NCBI RefSeq assembly: GCF_000233715.2
Contig: NC_021184.1
Span: forward strand, 2,752,001-2,816,000
Length of the DNA stretch: 64,000 bases
Direction of reading: 5' to 3'
Source of the DNA: Desulfoscipio gibsoniae DSM 7213
Lineage (GTDB): Bacteria; Bacillota; Desulfotomaculia; Desulfotomaculales; Desulfallaceae
Shown: in pieces, positions 45,616 through 53,396 of the stretch
Position numbering within the stretch: position 1 is the stretch's first letter
Layout of the letters: the number at the start of each line of letters is the position of its first letter
The notes under the pieces: generated by a model
What the model was told of the DNA's origin: nothing
Seen by the model: only the letters and a program-made list of their open reading frames with translations
Databases searched by the model: none
Translations under genes and position numbers: made by a program

Positions 45616-46683
45616 TTATCTACCGGCCAGCGCCGCCAGTGTTTCTGTATAAGGCGGCCGGGCTACACCCCGGTCGGTGATAATGGCTGTGACCAAGTGA
45701 GCCGGCGTAACATCAAAAGCAGGGTTCCAAACTTTAACACCTTCCGGTGCCACCTGCTGACCGGCAAAACAAGTCACTTCCCGATCATCCCGGTTCTCAA
45801 TCGGTATCCCCTGCCCGCTGGCTATGTTGAAATCAATGGTGGACATGGGTGCAGCCACGTAAAAAGGCAGACCATGTTCTTTGGCCAGCACCGCCACACC
45901 ATAGGTGCCTATTTTGTTGGCTACATCGCCATTGGCGGCAATGCGATCCGCACCGACAATAACCAGATCTACTTTACCGCAAGCCATCAGGTAACCGGCC
46001 ATGTTATCGGTTAACAAAGTTACCGGTATTTTTTCCTGTACCATTTCCCAGGTGGTTAAACGGGCTCCCTGGAGCAGCGGTCTGGTTTCATCAGCATAAA
46101 CACTGATATTTTTACCGGCCTGGTGAGCAGCCCGAATTACCCCTAGAGCGGTGCCGATACCCGCGGTGGCCAGGGCACCGGCATTACAATGTGTTAAAAT
46201 AGCGGCATTGGTGGGAACCAGCTTTTCACCAAACTCGCCCATGCGACGGTTGCTCTCCAGGTCTTCGGCATAAATGGCGTGCGCCTCTCTCAGTAATGTT
46301 TCCTTCAAATCCTCAACATTGCCGGAAGTGTAATTATGTAAAACCCTAAGCATTCGGTCTAAAGCCCACTGCAAATTCACGGCCGTGGGTCTGGTGACGG
46401 ATAAATTCCGGGCAATTTGCTCCACTGCGGCGATAAATTCATCTTTACCTGCAGGTTTTAGAGCTGCAGCGCCCAGGACCAACCCGTAGGCAGCGGCGGC
46501 CCCGATGGCCGGTGCACCACGTACACTTAGACGGCAAATGGCATCACAAACGGTTGTATATTGCTCGCACTTGATATACTCAGCTTTTCCCGGCAGCAGC
46601 GTCTGATCTAAAATCTCCAAACAACCGTCAACCCAGCGCATAGTTTCCATAGTTGTAAACACCGATCCTTTCCAACTCTGCAT
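45616..46683 (-). CDS. mtnA: S-methyl-5-thioribose-1-phosphate isomerase, 355 aa
   Basis: Converts methylthioribose-1-phosphate to methylthioribulose-1-phosphate. Conserved parts are CRLSVRGAPAIGAAAAYGLV near residue 50, ILTHCNAGALATAGIGTALG near residue 162 with the catalytic Cys, and VIVGADRIAANGDVANKIGT near residue 239 with the catalytic Asp. The annotated start at 46683 has a weak ribosome site; GTG 46662 and ATG 46650 are alternatives that would remove 7 or 11 residues outside the conserved part. It follows mtnP after 16 bp. Confidence 0.94.
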   Translation of the reverse strand: MQSWKGSVFTTMETMRWVDGCLEILDQTLLPGKAEYIKCEQYTTVCDAICRLSVRGAPAIGAAAAYGLVLGAAALKPAGKDEFIAAVEQIARNLSVTRPTAVNLQWALDRMLRVLHNYTSGNVEDLKETLLREAHAIYAEDLESNRRMGEFGEKLVPTNAAILTHCNAGALATAGIGTALGVIRAAHQAGKNISVYADETRPLLQGARLTTWEMVQEKIPVTLLTDNMAGYLMACGKVDLVIVGADRIAANGDVANKIGTYGVAVLAKEHGLPFYVAAPMSTIDFNIASGQGIPIENRDDREVTCFAGQQVAPEGVKVWNPAFDVTPAHLVTAIITDRGVARPPYTETLAALAGR

Positions 46684-46699
46684 TTCTCGTTGCCCAAAA

Positions 46700-47485
46700 T
46701 TATTTTACCGCAGACGGGTCCTGGGGTAGATGTTGACACGAACAGTCTGCTTGTTCATCAACTCGGGAAATTGCTTCCATAACTAAACCTCTTAAATTAT
46801 GCACATTCTCATCCATGACATCCACCACTTCCTGGTGAGACAGCCGGTCCGGAGATATACCAGCAGCAAAGTTAGTAACCATGACTATGGTGGCATAACA
46901 TATTTCGGCTTCACGGGCCAGCACCACTTCAGGCACGCTGGTCATGCCCACCACATCTCCTCCCAGCTGGCTAAGCATGCGGATTTCCGCCGGGGTTTCA
47001 AAGCGCGGTCCCTCCATACAGACATACGTCCCCGTTCTGTGGTAGGGCAGGCCTTGTTTTTGGGCGGCATCGCACAATACCTGGCGGAGTCGGGGACAAT
47101 ACGGGTCGGTCATATCCAGGTGTATAACCCCTTGCTCCACAAATGTTTGTGCCCTGGATTTGGTAAAGTCTAAAAACTGGTCTATGAAAACAAAATCTTT
47201 AGGCTTCATATCTGGATTTAAAGAGCCCACCGCAGCAGTGGCGAAAATATTTTTCACACCCAGCATGCGCAGCCCGTATATATTAGCCCGGTAGTTGATA
47301 AGGTGCGGCGCCACGGAATGGTCTTCGCCATGCCGGGCCATAAATGCAACCCGCTTGCCCTGGTAATTACCAACTTTCACCTTGATACTGCCAAAGGGAG
47401 TATCCACTTTTTCCTCGGTAATATCCGTCAATATATTGGGGTCGTACACCCCGGTGCCTCCGATAATGGCAATACGTACGCTCAC
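46700..47485 (-). CDS. mtnP: S-methyl-5'-thioadenosine phosphorylase, 261 aa
   Basis: Phosphorolyses MTA to adenine and methylthioribose-1-phosphate. IAIIGGTGVYDPNILTDITE opens the protein. Family motifs are RHGEDHSVAPHLINYRANIY near residue 53, CMEGPRFETPAEIRMLSQLG, and VGMTSVPEVVLAREAEICYA. MTA-type rather than purine-type specificity is supported by the TPFGSIKV and EGPRFET segments and by context. The GTG start has GGAGG 8 nt upstream. It is the first gene of the operon; no SAM-responsive riboswitch was recognised in the 250 bp upstream. Confidence 0.94.
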   Translation of the reverse strand: MSVRIAIIGGTGVYDPNILTDITEEKVDTPFGSIKVKVGNYQGKRVAFMARHGEDHSVAPHLINYRANIYGLRMLGVKNIFATAAVGSLNPDMKPKDFVFIDQFLDFTKSRAQTFVEQGVIHLDMTDPYCPRLRQVLCDAAQKQGLPYHRTGTYVCMEGPRFETPAEIRMLSQLGGDVVGMTSVPEVVLAREAEICYATIVMVTNFAAGISPDRLSHQEVVDVMDENVHNLRGLVMEAISRVDEQADCSCQHLPQDPSAVK

Positions 47486-47736
47486 TCTATAAACCTCCGT
47501 TTACTTATTTTTTCTGTTTATTAGCATTACTTATAACATTACCTAGTATTCGCGCTTTTTCCATGTATTCCTTTTGCATAATAAATTATGTGGATTTAGT
47601 ACACCAGCTACTTCTATGGTATTGTTATAAAAAGGCCTCATAATTATTTAATCAATAAATTAAGTAAGAGTTATAAAACAAGAATGAGACGTAAATAAAT
47701 AAGACAAACGAAACGTCCCCCCTGTCTCCCCCTGTC

Positions 47737-48939
47737 TCACCAAGAGTTCTTTCCTGGATAATTGATTCCGCTATTTACCATCACTCCATCCTCTACTACA
47801 GGGTTCCGTCGTTTGGAGAAGGTTAAGGCGAAAAATGAGGTCACTGCAGCTATGATGCCCATCATTATTAACGTGATGTCCAAGTAGTAAAATCCCAAAT
47901 CCTTAACCGTAACCAAACGTAAACCCTCGGACATCCAAGTGTAAGGCATAAGCTTACCCAGTCCGTTAAGATACACCGGCATATGGGTACCGGGCCAAGT
48001 GTACCCTGAAATAAAGAAAAGAGGAATTGATAATAACATGAGATAACGCGTCACTTGCAAGGAGTTGGGCGCATAAAGCGAAATAATAAACCCCAGAGAA
48101 GTAATAATGATATTAAAGATTAGGCCAAGCAATAGAATCAAAGCAAGTGATCCTTCAATTTTGACATTTACACACCGAGCTGCAACCCATAATAATAAAC
48201 TATAGTTAAAAAAATTCACTATAAAATAGGGTAGAGCTTTGCCCATAAAAATCTTCCACTGGGGAACCGCGGCACAAAGATACTGGATCCATGAATTCCT
48301 TTCCTTTTCCCTGGTGACAGAAAGACCAATGCCCATAAGACCGATTTGGTGTAAGACTATAATGACTAAACCCATAAAGATAAAGGTAGTATAACTATAG
48401 TTTGGATTATACCAAACCTGCATGCTAAAAGAGACGCTATCCATGACATATGTAATTTCTTGCTTGCTCATCCCCAGCCCACCGAGATAGGCAGCTGTAT
48501 GGTCAGCACTGAAGGTATTAAGTACTTGCTGGAAGTATCTGCGGGTATTATACCCGTAAATCAGGTTGGAACCATCATATACAGTTAAAATCTGCGTAAG
48601 CTGGTGCTGAGATAACCTTTGGGAGTAATCTTCCGGGATCACTACCCCCGCCCGTATCGTACCGTTTTTCATCCCTTTTTCTAAATTTGCATATGTATTA
48701 ATTCCCGGTATTACTTGGAAATTATTCGTATTCTCAAAGGCGGAGACTACGGCACGACTTTCGACAGAGTTGTCAAGGTCAACAATTCCGAGAGGCACAT
48801 GCTGCAGGATGCTGGAGGCGTAAATCATACCAAGCAAAGATACATAGAGTAATGGAACGACAAATACAATCAATAAAAGAATTCGATCTTTAAATATCTG
48901 AATAACTTCGTAGTGAGCAATATTCAGAATCTGTTTCAT
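47737..48939 (-). CDS. ABC-2 type transporter permease (YbhR-like), 400 aa
   Basis: The second membrane subunit of the exporter. It has an N-terminal helix, a large extracytoplasmic domain (about residues 45-170) and five more helices in the C-terminal half, the classic ABC-2 layout. The family region GYTWPGTHMPVYLNGLGKLM is followed by PYTWMSEGLRLV. The start at 48939 (MKQILNIAHYE) has GAGGTGG 5 nt upstream; a GTG at 48948 overlaps the ribosome site. It is paired with the similar permease just upstream, separated by 12 bp. The substrate is unknown. Confidence 0.88.
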   Translation of the reverse strand: MKQILNIAHYEVIQIFKDRILLLIVFVVPLLYVSLLGMIYASSILQHVPLGIVDLDNSVESRAVVSAFENTNNFQVIPGINTYANLEKGMKNGTIRAGVVIPEDYSQRLSQHQLTQILTVYDGSNLIYGYNTRRYFQQVLNTFSADHTAAYLGGLGMSKQEITYVMDSVSFSMQVWYNPNYSYTTFIFMGLVIIVLHQIGLMGIGLSVTREKERNSWIQYLCAAVPQWKIFMGKALPYFIVNFFNYSLLLWVAARCVNVKIEGSLALILLLGLIFNIIITSLGFIISLYAPNSLQVTRYLMLLSIPLFFISGYTWPGTHMPVYLNGLGKLMPYTWMSEGLRLVTVKDLGFYYLDITLIMMGIIAAVTSFFALTFSKRRNPVVEDGVMVNSGINYPGKNSW

Positions 48940-48951
48940 GTTAACCACCTC

Positions 48952-50106
48952 TTATCTAAAACGTGCCTTAAGACCGTGCGTAAACAAAGCAGCCAAGCTA
49001 TAGCAGATAACTGACATAATACCTAAAATTAAAAAATAACGGCCCATAAATTCCCAACCCGGGTTTTTAAAAACAAGATAGTTTATCCCCTGAAAAAACC
49101 AGGTCTGGGGAAAGACCCAGGCCACAGGCTGAAACCATTGCGGCATTGCTTCAATGGGCCATGTATAACCGGATATAACAAAGGATGGCAAAGCGATAAC
49201 CATCCCAAAACGCGAAGCATCAACCGCACTCCTGGACAAACTTGATATCAGTGTTCCAACGCTGTGCAGGGAAATTGCAAATACCAATGTATATAACAGG
49301 AAAGTAATTAGATCGCAATTAAGGGGAAGTTTAAAGACTACGAAAGCCAAGAAATAGACTGGCAATATTATGAGCATAAAAATAAAAATATGGACGATAG
49401 ACTTGCAGAAAAAAAACTTAAAAATAGACATCCTGGAAGACTTGATCTGTATCCAGCTTCGGAACCCATTTTCGCCGATGATATTCATGCAGGAAGCTAG
49501 AGTACAACACTGCTGCCAGATATTAAGTACTAAAGGAAGCACCAAGAAATAGGCATAATTTAAGGTAGGATTAAACCACGCTTCTTCCCGGAAGTCGATT
49601 GACTGATAGGCTTCTTGGGCTTGGTTCGGCTGCATACCCTGAGCTATCAAGGTTTTAACCCCTACTTGGGTCCCCAACGTTCGCGTCACCGTTAATACTG
49701 CACTTGCAGCATTTGTAGCATAAGTCATGTTTGCGCCATCAATAACCACGGCCACTTTGGTTTGGCGATGCAAGGCAATATTTTTACTATAATTTTCAGG
49801 GATGACTACACCTACCATCACCTGTCCTCTTTTGATCAACTCCTCTAGTTGTTCAAAACTATTGGGATAATAAATGATCTCTAAATCTTGAGTATTCTTC
49901 AACTCAGCAACAACTTGGCGGCTGGCACCGCTCTTGTCCAAGTTAACGATCGCAGTGGGAATATTGTCAATCCTTGGGTGATCATAGATTCCCATAAACA
50001 AAAACAACCCCAGCAGTGGCCCGGCAATCAAAATATAACGTAAACCTTTGTCCCGCCACATATAAAATAATTCACGCTTCATAATTACCAGGTACTGTTT
50101 AAACAT
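48952..50106 (-). CDS. ABC-2 type transporter permease (YbhS-like), 384 aa
   Basis: The first membrane subunit of the exporter, paralogous to the following one. It has one N-terminal helix, a long outer domain and a C-terminal cluster of helices. GYTWPIEAMPQWFQPVAWVF and PQTWFFQGINYLV match the ABC-2 signature region. The start at 50106 (MFKQYLVIMKREL) overlaps the ATPase gene by 8 nt; a GTG at 50118 is an alternative. Substrates of related YbhGFSR systems include drugs and ions, but nothing here decides it. Confidence 0.87.
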   Translation of the reverse strand: MFKQYLVIMKRELFYMWRDKGLRYILIAGPLLGLFLFMGIYDHPRIDNIPTAIVNLDKSGASRQVVAELKNTQDLEIIYYPNSFEQLEELIKRGQVMVGVVIPENYSKNIALHRQTKVAVVIDGANMTYATNAASAVLTVTRTLGTQVGVKTLIAQGMQPNQAQEAYQSIDFREEAWFNPTLNYAYFLVLPLVLNIWQQCCTLASCMNIIGENGFRSWIQIKSSRMSIFKFFFCKSIVHIFIFMLIILPVYFLAFVVFKLPLNCDLITFLLYTLVFAISLHSVGTLISSLSRSAVDASRFGMVIALPSFVISGYTWPIEAMPQWFQPVAWVFPQTWFFQGINYLVFKNPGWEFMGRYFLILGIMSVICYSLAALFTHGLKARFR

Positions 50107-50806
50107 GATGACGATCACTCTGTTCCGTGTAAAATTTTACCTGCCTGTTCCATTCCGTTTGGGCATCCTTTGGCTCATAAATGTTCATTTGTCCACTCTC
50201 CAGCCAACCAACTTTACTCATATGTTCACAAAATTCAATATTGCTAAAGCCGTAAACACAGGTTCCACCCTCAGCTTGAAATTGCCGCAACTCTCTTAAA
50301 ATGAGGTTGCGCGAATATAAATCAAAATCCTTAATGATTTCATCGGCAATCAACAATTTTGGCCGGTTTAGCATGGCACAAGCAAGGGAAAGACGTTGAA
50401 AGATTCCCAGTGTAAGAACAGTGACAGGCTCAGATAGAGAATCATTTAATTCATAGCGTTCTATTAAATTGTACACATCGGCTCGTGAAGCGTTTTTTAA
50501 AGCAGCAATAAAGTCAAGATTTTCCCCAACTGTCATATCAAGGAACAGGCTGCTTTCCTGTGTAACAATTCCCAAATTACGTTTAAAGTTTTCGGATTTC
50601 GTTATATTACAACCCAAAACTTCAACCTGGCCGGATTTGAATCGATCTATACCGGCCAAAATATGTAATAACGTTGTTTTACCTGCCCCACGAACGCCAA
50701 ACACACCAAAACTTTCTCCAGGCAACACATCAAAGGATATCCCATTTAAAAGCATATTGCGCCCAATTTTCTGTACCAGGTCCCTGACAATAATTATTGG
50801 CTCCAA
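50099..50806 (-). CDS. ABC transporter ATP-binding protein with degenerate motifs, 235 aa
   Basis: A single nucleotide-binding domain for the exporter. Walker A is intact (GVRGAGKTT, residues 37-45), the Q-loop Gln83 is present, and Walker B ends in D155-E156. The signature is LTLGI (131-135) instead of LSGGQ, and the switch histidine is Asn189 (FSNIEF). Both changes predict weak or altered ATP hydrolysis. E. coli YbhF has two fused domains of about 580 aa in total; here there is only one. The start is a TTG inside the end of the HlyD gene region, with GGGGG 8 nt upstream. Confidence 0.85.
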   Translation of the reverse strand: MEPIIIVRDLVQKIGRNMLLNGISFDVLPGESFGVFGVRGAGKTTLLHILAGIDRFKSGQVEVLGCNITKSENFKRNLGIVTQESSLFLDMTVGENLDFIAALKNASRADVYNLIERYELNDSLSEPVTVLTLGIFQRLSLACAMLNRPKLLIADEIIKDFDLYSRNLILRELRQFQAEGGTCVYGFSNIEFCEHMSKVGWLESGQMNIYEPKDAQTEWNRQVKFYTEQSDRHHV

Positions 50807-50808
50807 AC

Positions 50809-51876
50809 CTACTGCCCCCCTTCAATGATCCTAACCCTGGCTGTCATACCTGTCTTCAATGCCAGATCATCATTGGGCACATCAATCTTGACACGAAAAC
50901 TGCGGATATCATGTTCATACTGGTCATCGATAGCTTTTTGAACTGCAAATTCACCGGCATCGTTGATTAATACAACCTTACCCTTGAAAACCCGATCCGG
51001 GAAGGCATCTACAGTGATCTCAGCTTCCTGATTCAGATGAACACGTCCAATCTTTTTCTCGCTTATATAAATGTTTACATAGGTGTGAACTAGATCTGTA
51101 ATCTCATATACCGGGGTACCGGCATTAAGCATTTCACCCGGTTGGAGATATTTTTTCGTAATATATCCGGATATAGGTGATAGTAAATGGGTGTTTTTTA
51201 GATATGCCTCAGCTTTTTGGACGGCACCACTGGCTTGTTTGACCGATCCTTGAGCCGCCTGATATTGCGATTGGGCCACTGATACATTAAGCTTATTTGC
51301 CAGTGCCTGTTCAAGACCGGCCCGGGCTTCATGCAACTTGCTTTGAGCCAAATTATAGGCACTTGTAGCATCATCTAAAGTTTTTTGAGGAACAGCTCCG
51401 CTTTGAAATAATGATAAGGCTCGGTCGTATGATAGTTTAGCATCTTTTACCCCAATTTCAGCCTGAGCCAATTTAGCCTGCAACTGATTAATCGTACTTT
51501 CAACCTGTTCACTGGTTAGGGAAACCGATTCTGATGCTTGCTGGGCCTGAGCCACTGCTGCATCATAGGCACCTTGAGCAGCAACTAGGTCAGAGCTAAT
51601 TTCTTGATCTTCCAAGGAGGCTATTTCTTGCTCAATTTCCACTTTAATACCTTCATCTACTAATACATTCTTTAGTTTACCGGGGATCTTGAACGATGCC
51701 AGCACAGTCGTGGCTTCAATTGTCCCCGTCGCGGTCAGACTCTGACGTTCATTGTCCAATATGACCTTTTGTAGATAGAAGTAACGATAGAATATAAGAA
51801 TACCAATGCAAATAATGCTCATAAAAAGGATAAAGACCATCACTTTTTTAAAATCTATTTTATTTAAGGCTTCCAT
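50809..51876 (-). CDS. HlyD-family periplasmic/extracytoplasmic adaptor (YbhG-like), 355 aa
   Basis: The membrane-fusion-type adaptor of the exporter. It has an N-terminal membrane anchor (VMVFILFMSIICIGILIFY), a biotinyl-lipoyl half motif before and after a long coiled-coil hairpin (about residues 75-195, rich in Ala, Gln and Glu), then HLLSPISGYITKKYLQPGEM and a beta-barrel domain. The start at 51876 has a G-rich ribosome site. In Gram-positives such proteins link the ABC subunits to the cell envelope. The next gene upstream is the TetR regulator, about 100 bp away. Confidence 0.9.
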   Translation of the reverse strand: MEALNKIDFKKVMVFILFMSIICIGILIFYRYFYLQKVILDNERQSLTATGTIEATTVLASFKIPGKLKNVLVDEGIKVEIEQEIASLEDQEISSDLVAAQGAYDAAVAQAQQASESVSLTSEQVESTINQLQAKLAQAEIGVKDAKLSYDRALSLFQSGAVPQKTLDDATSAYNLAQSKLHEARAGLEQALANKLNVSVAQSQYQAAQGSVKQASGAVQKAEAYLKNTHLLSPISGYITKKYLQPGEMLNAGTPVYEITDLVHTYVNIYISEKKIGRVHLNQEAEITVDAFPDRVFKGKVVLINDAGEFAVQKAIDDQYEHDIRSFRVKIDVPNDDLALKTGMTARVRIIEGGQ

Positions 51877-51976
51877 TAAAAACCGCCCCCCTACAGCTTG
51901 GTCATTGAATTTATCCACATAAACGACTACTACTATATAAACTTAATTAAAGCTGACTTATCTAATATTTTTGCGG

Positions 51977-52642
51977 TCATTTCATCTCCTTATGGCTCAA
52001 AACCCCATCAAAAACGAGGCTTAAAATATGCTGCAAACGTGCTTCAAGCATCTTTCCGGATAGTATATCTTCCTGCCAGAGAGAATTAACAATTTCCCGC
52101 CGGCTAAAATAAATAAGGCATAAGGCATGCACACTAAGCACTACATGACGGGTATCTATATCCGGCCGAATGAATCCCCACTCAATCCCGTCCTTAATAA
52201 TATCGTCAAACTCTAATTCAATCAGATCAAAAAATTGAGGTATAACCTTACCTGCAAACCGGCCTTCATTGAGCGCTTCCCAGTTTGTAAGCCTTACAAA
52301 CGCTTCATTTTCGGCTAAGAAGTAGAAGTAAGCTCTAATAGCACGGGCCAAATTCACTTTGGGATCATCAGCTAAATCAAAGGTATTTTTACTTAAAGTG
52401 TAGATTTTATTGTAATTATAGCGAAGGACTTCCAAATACAGGTTTTCTTTGCTTCCAAAATAATGGTATATCATCCGCTTATTAATGCCCGCCTTTTTAG
52501 CGATCTCATCCACTCGAGAACCCTCAGGCCCCTTTCGGGCAAAGATTGTTGTTGCTGCATTTAAGATACGAGTACGGCTTTCCTCTGAACGTTGTTCTCG
52601 ACCATCTACTTTTGGGGGAGTTGTTTTTTGAAGTTTTTCCAT
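51977..52642 (-). CDS. TetR/AcrR family transcriptional regulator (CecR-like), 221 aa
   Basis: A DNA-binding repressor. The N-terminal helix-turn-helix is EESRTRILNAATTIFARKGP, then GSRVDEIAKKAGINKRMIYH and YFGSKENLYLEVL, followed by an all-helical ligand domain (residues about 85-220). The start at 52642 has GGAGG 7 nt upstream. It leads a same-strand series TetR-HlyD-ATPase-permease-permease, the same order as cecR-ybhGFSR in E. coli. A near-perfect promoter with a palindrome lies directly in front, suggesting autoregulation and control of the exporter. Confidence 0.92.
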   Translation of the reverse strand: MEKLQKTTPPKVDGREQRSEESRTRILNAATTIFARKGPEGSRVDEIAKKAGINKRMIYHYFGSKENLYLEVLRYNYNKIYTLSKNTFDLADDPKVNLARAIRAYFYFLAENEAFVRLTNWEALNEGRFAGKVIPQFFDLIELEFDDIIKDGIEWGFIRPDIDTRHVVLSVHALCLIYFSRREIVNSLWQEDILSGKMLEARLQHILSLVFDGVLSHKEMK

Positions 52643-52668
52643 AAGATAGCCTCCAAGCAAAAGGAAGT

Positions 52669-52688
52669 AAGTAACTGGTTAGTTACTT
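52669..52688 (-). promoter_or_regulatory. TetR operator palindrome
   Basis: AAGTAACT-GGTT-AGTTACTT: perfect 8-bp arms with a 4-bp spacer, just downstream of the predicted transcription start and upstream of the TetR ribosome site. Confidence 0.7.
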
Positions 52689-52700
52689 TCATCAAGCTAT

Positions 52701-52730
52701 ATTTTATGCTGTGCTGAATTATTTTGTCAA
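52701..52730 (-). promoter_or_regulatory. Promoter of the TetR-exporter operon
   Basis: On the minus strand, a perfect TTGACA (52730-52725), an 18-bp spacer and TAAAAT (52706-52701). The -35 box lies within the glcD remnant. Confidence 0.65.
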
Positions 52731-53255
52731 GGCCATCGGTACCATCTGCCTGGAAAACGGCGGGCTGGATGTATTTGTGGGTGATAACAGGGCCAGCCAG
52801 GAAAAAATCTGGAAAGCCCGGCGGCACCTGGCTGAGGCGCTGCGCGTTACCAGCCCGGTGTACTGCATGGAAGATATTGTTGTGCCGGTAAACAAGATAC
52901 CTGCGGTGCTGGCTGAAATCAACAGGATAGCTGAAAAATATTCTATTAAAATACCCTGCTTTGGCCACACCGGCGACGGCAATATCCATGCCACTCTGCT
53001 TAAGGAAAATATGGATGATGCTGCATGGTATGCCGTAAAAGAAAAGGTGTTGGACGAAATATATACTATTACCCACGCCAGCGGGGGAAACCTGTCGGGC
53101 GAACATGGTATGGAGCCAAACGGGTAAAAGCCATGGCTAAATTTACAGACCCGGTGCAGCTAAAGATGATTACAGCCATCAAAAAGGCCCTGGACCCCAA
53201 TCTGATACTCAATCCCGATAAGGTAGTGAAGCTTAACACCGGTCAAACCGGGTAA
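52711..53255 (+). pseudogene. glcD: Truncated, frameshifted glcD-type FAD-linked oxidase remnant
   Basis: This is the C-terminal third of a glycolate/lactate oxidase GlcD-type protein. The frame with KIWKARRHLAEALR and CFGHTGDGNIHATLL runs to GEHGM, where one base is missing near 53110. The reading then continues in the next frame as GAKRVKAMAKFTDPVQLK and ALDPNLILNPDKVVKL, the normal GlcD ending, with stop at 53255. The FAD-binding N-terminal part (some 300 residues) is absent, and homology begins around 52729. Both lesions indicate a dead gene. An IS element lies 140 bp downstream. Confidence 0.9.
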
Positions 53256-53396
53256 TTTCCTCGATCCAAGGTGCAGATGTAATTACTGGGGAGGTTACTC
53301 AAAACATACCCGGGGCATTAACTTCATTTTCAAGTACTTTATAAATGCTTATACCAACCGACGGTCAAATTGAATGTTGGCGCTATTCTTTAATTC

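Noticed and set aside
47486-47736. Possible SAM-responsive riboswitch before mtnP
   Set aside because: No S-box or other known SAM-riboswitch core was recognisable.
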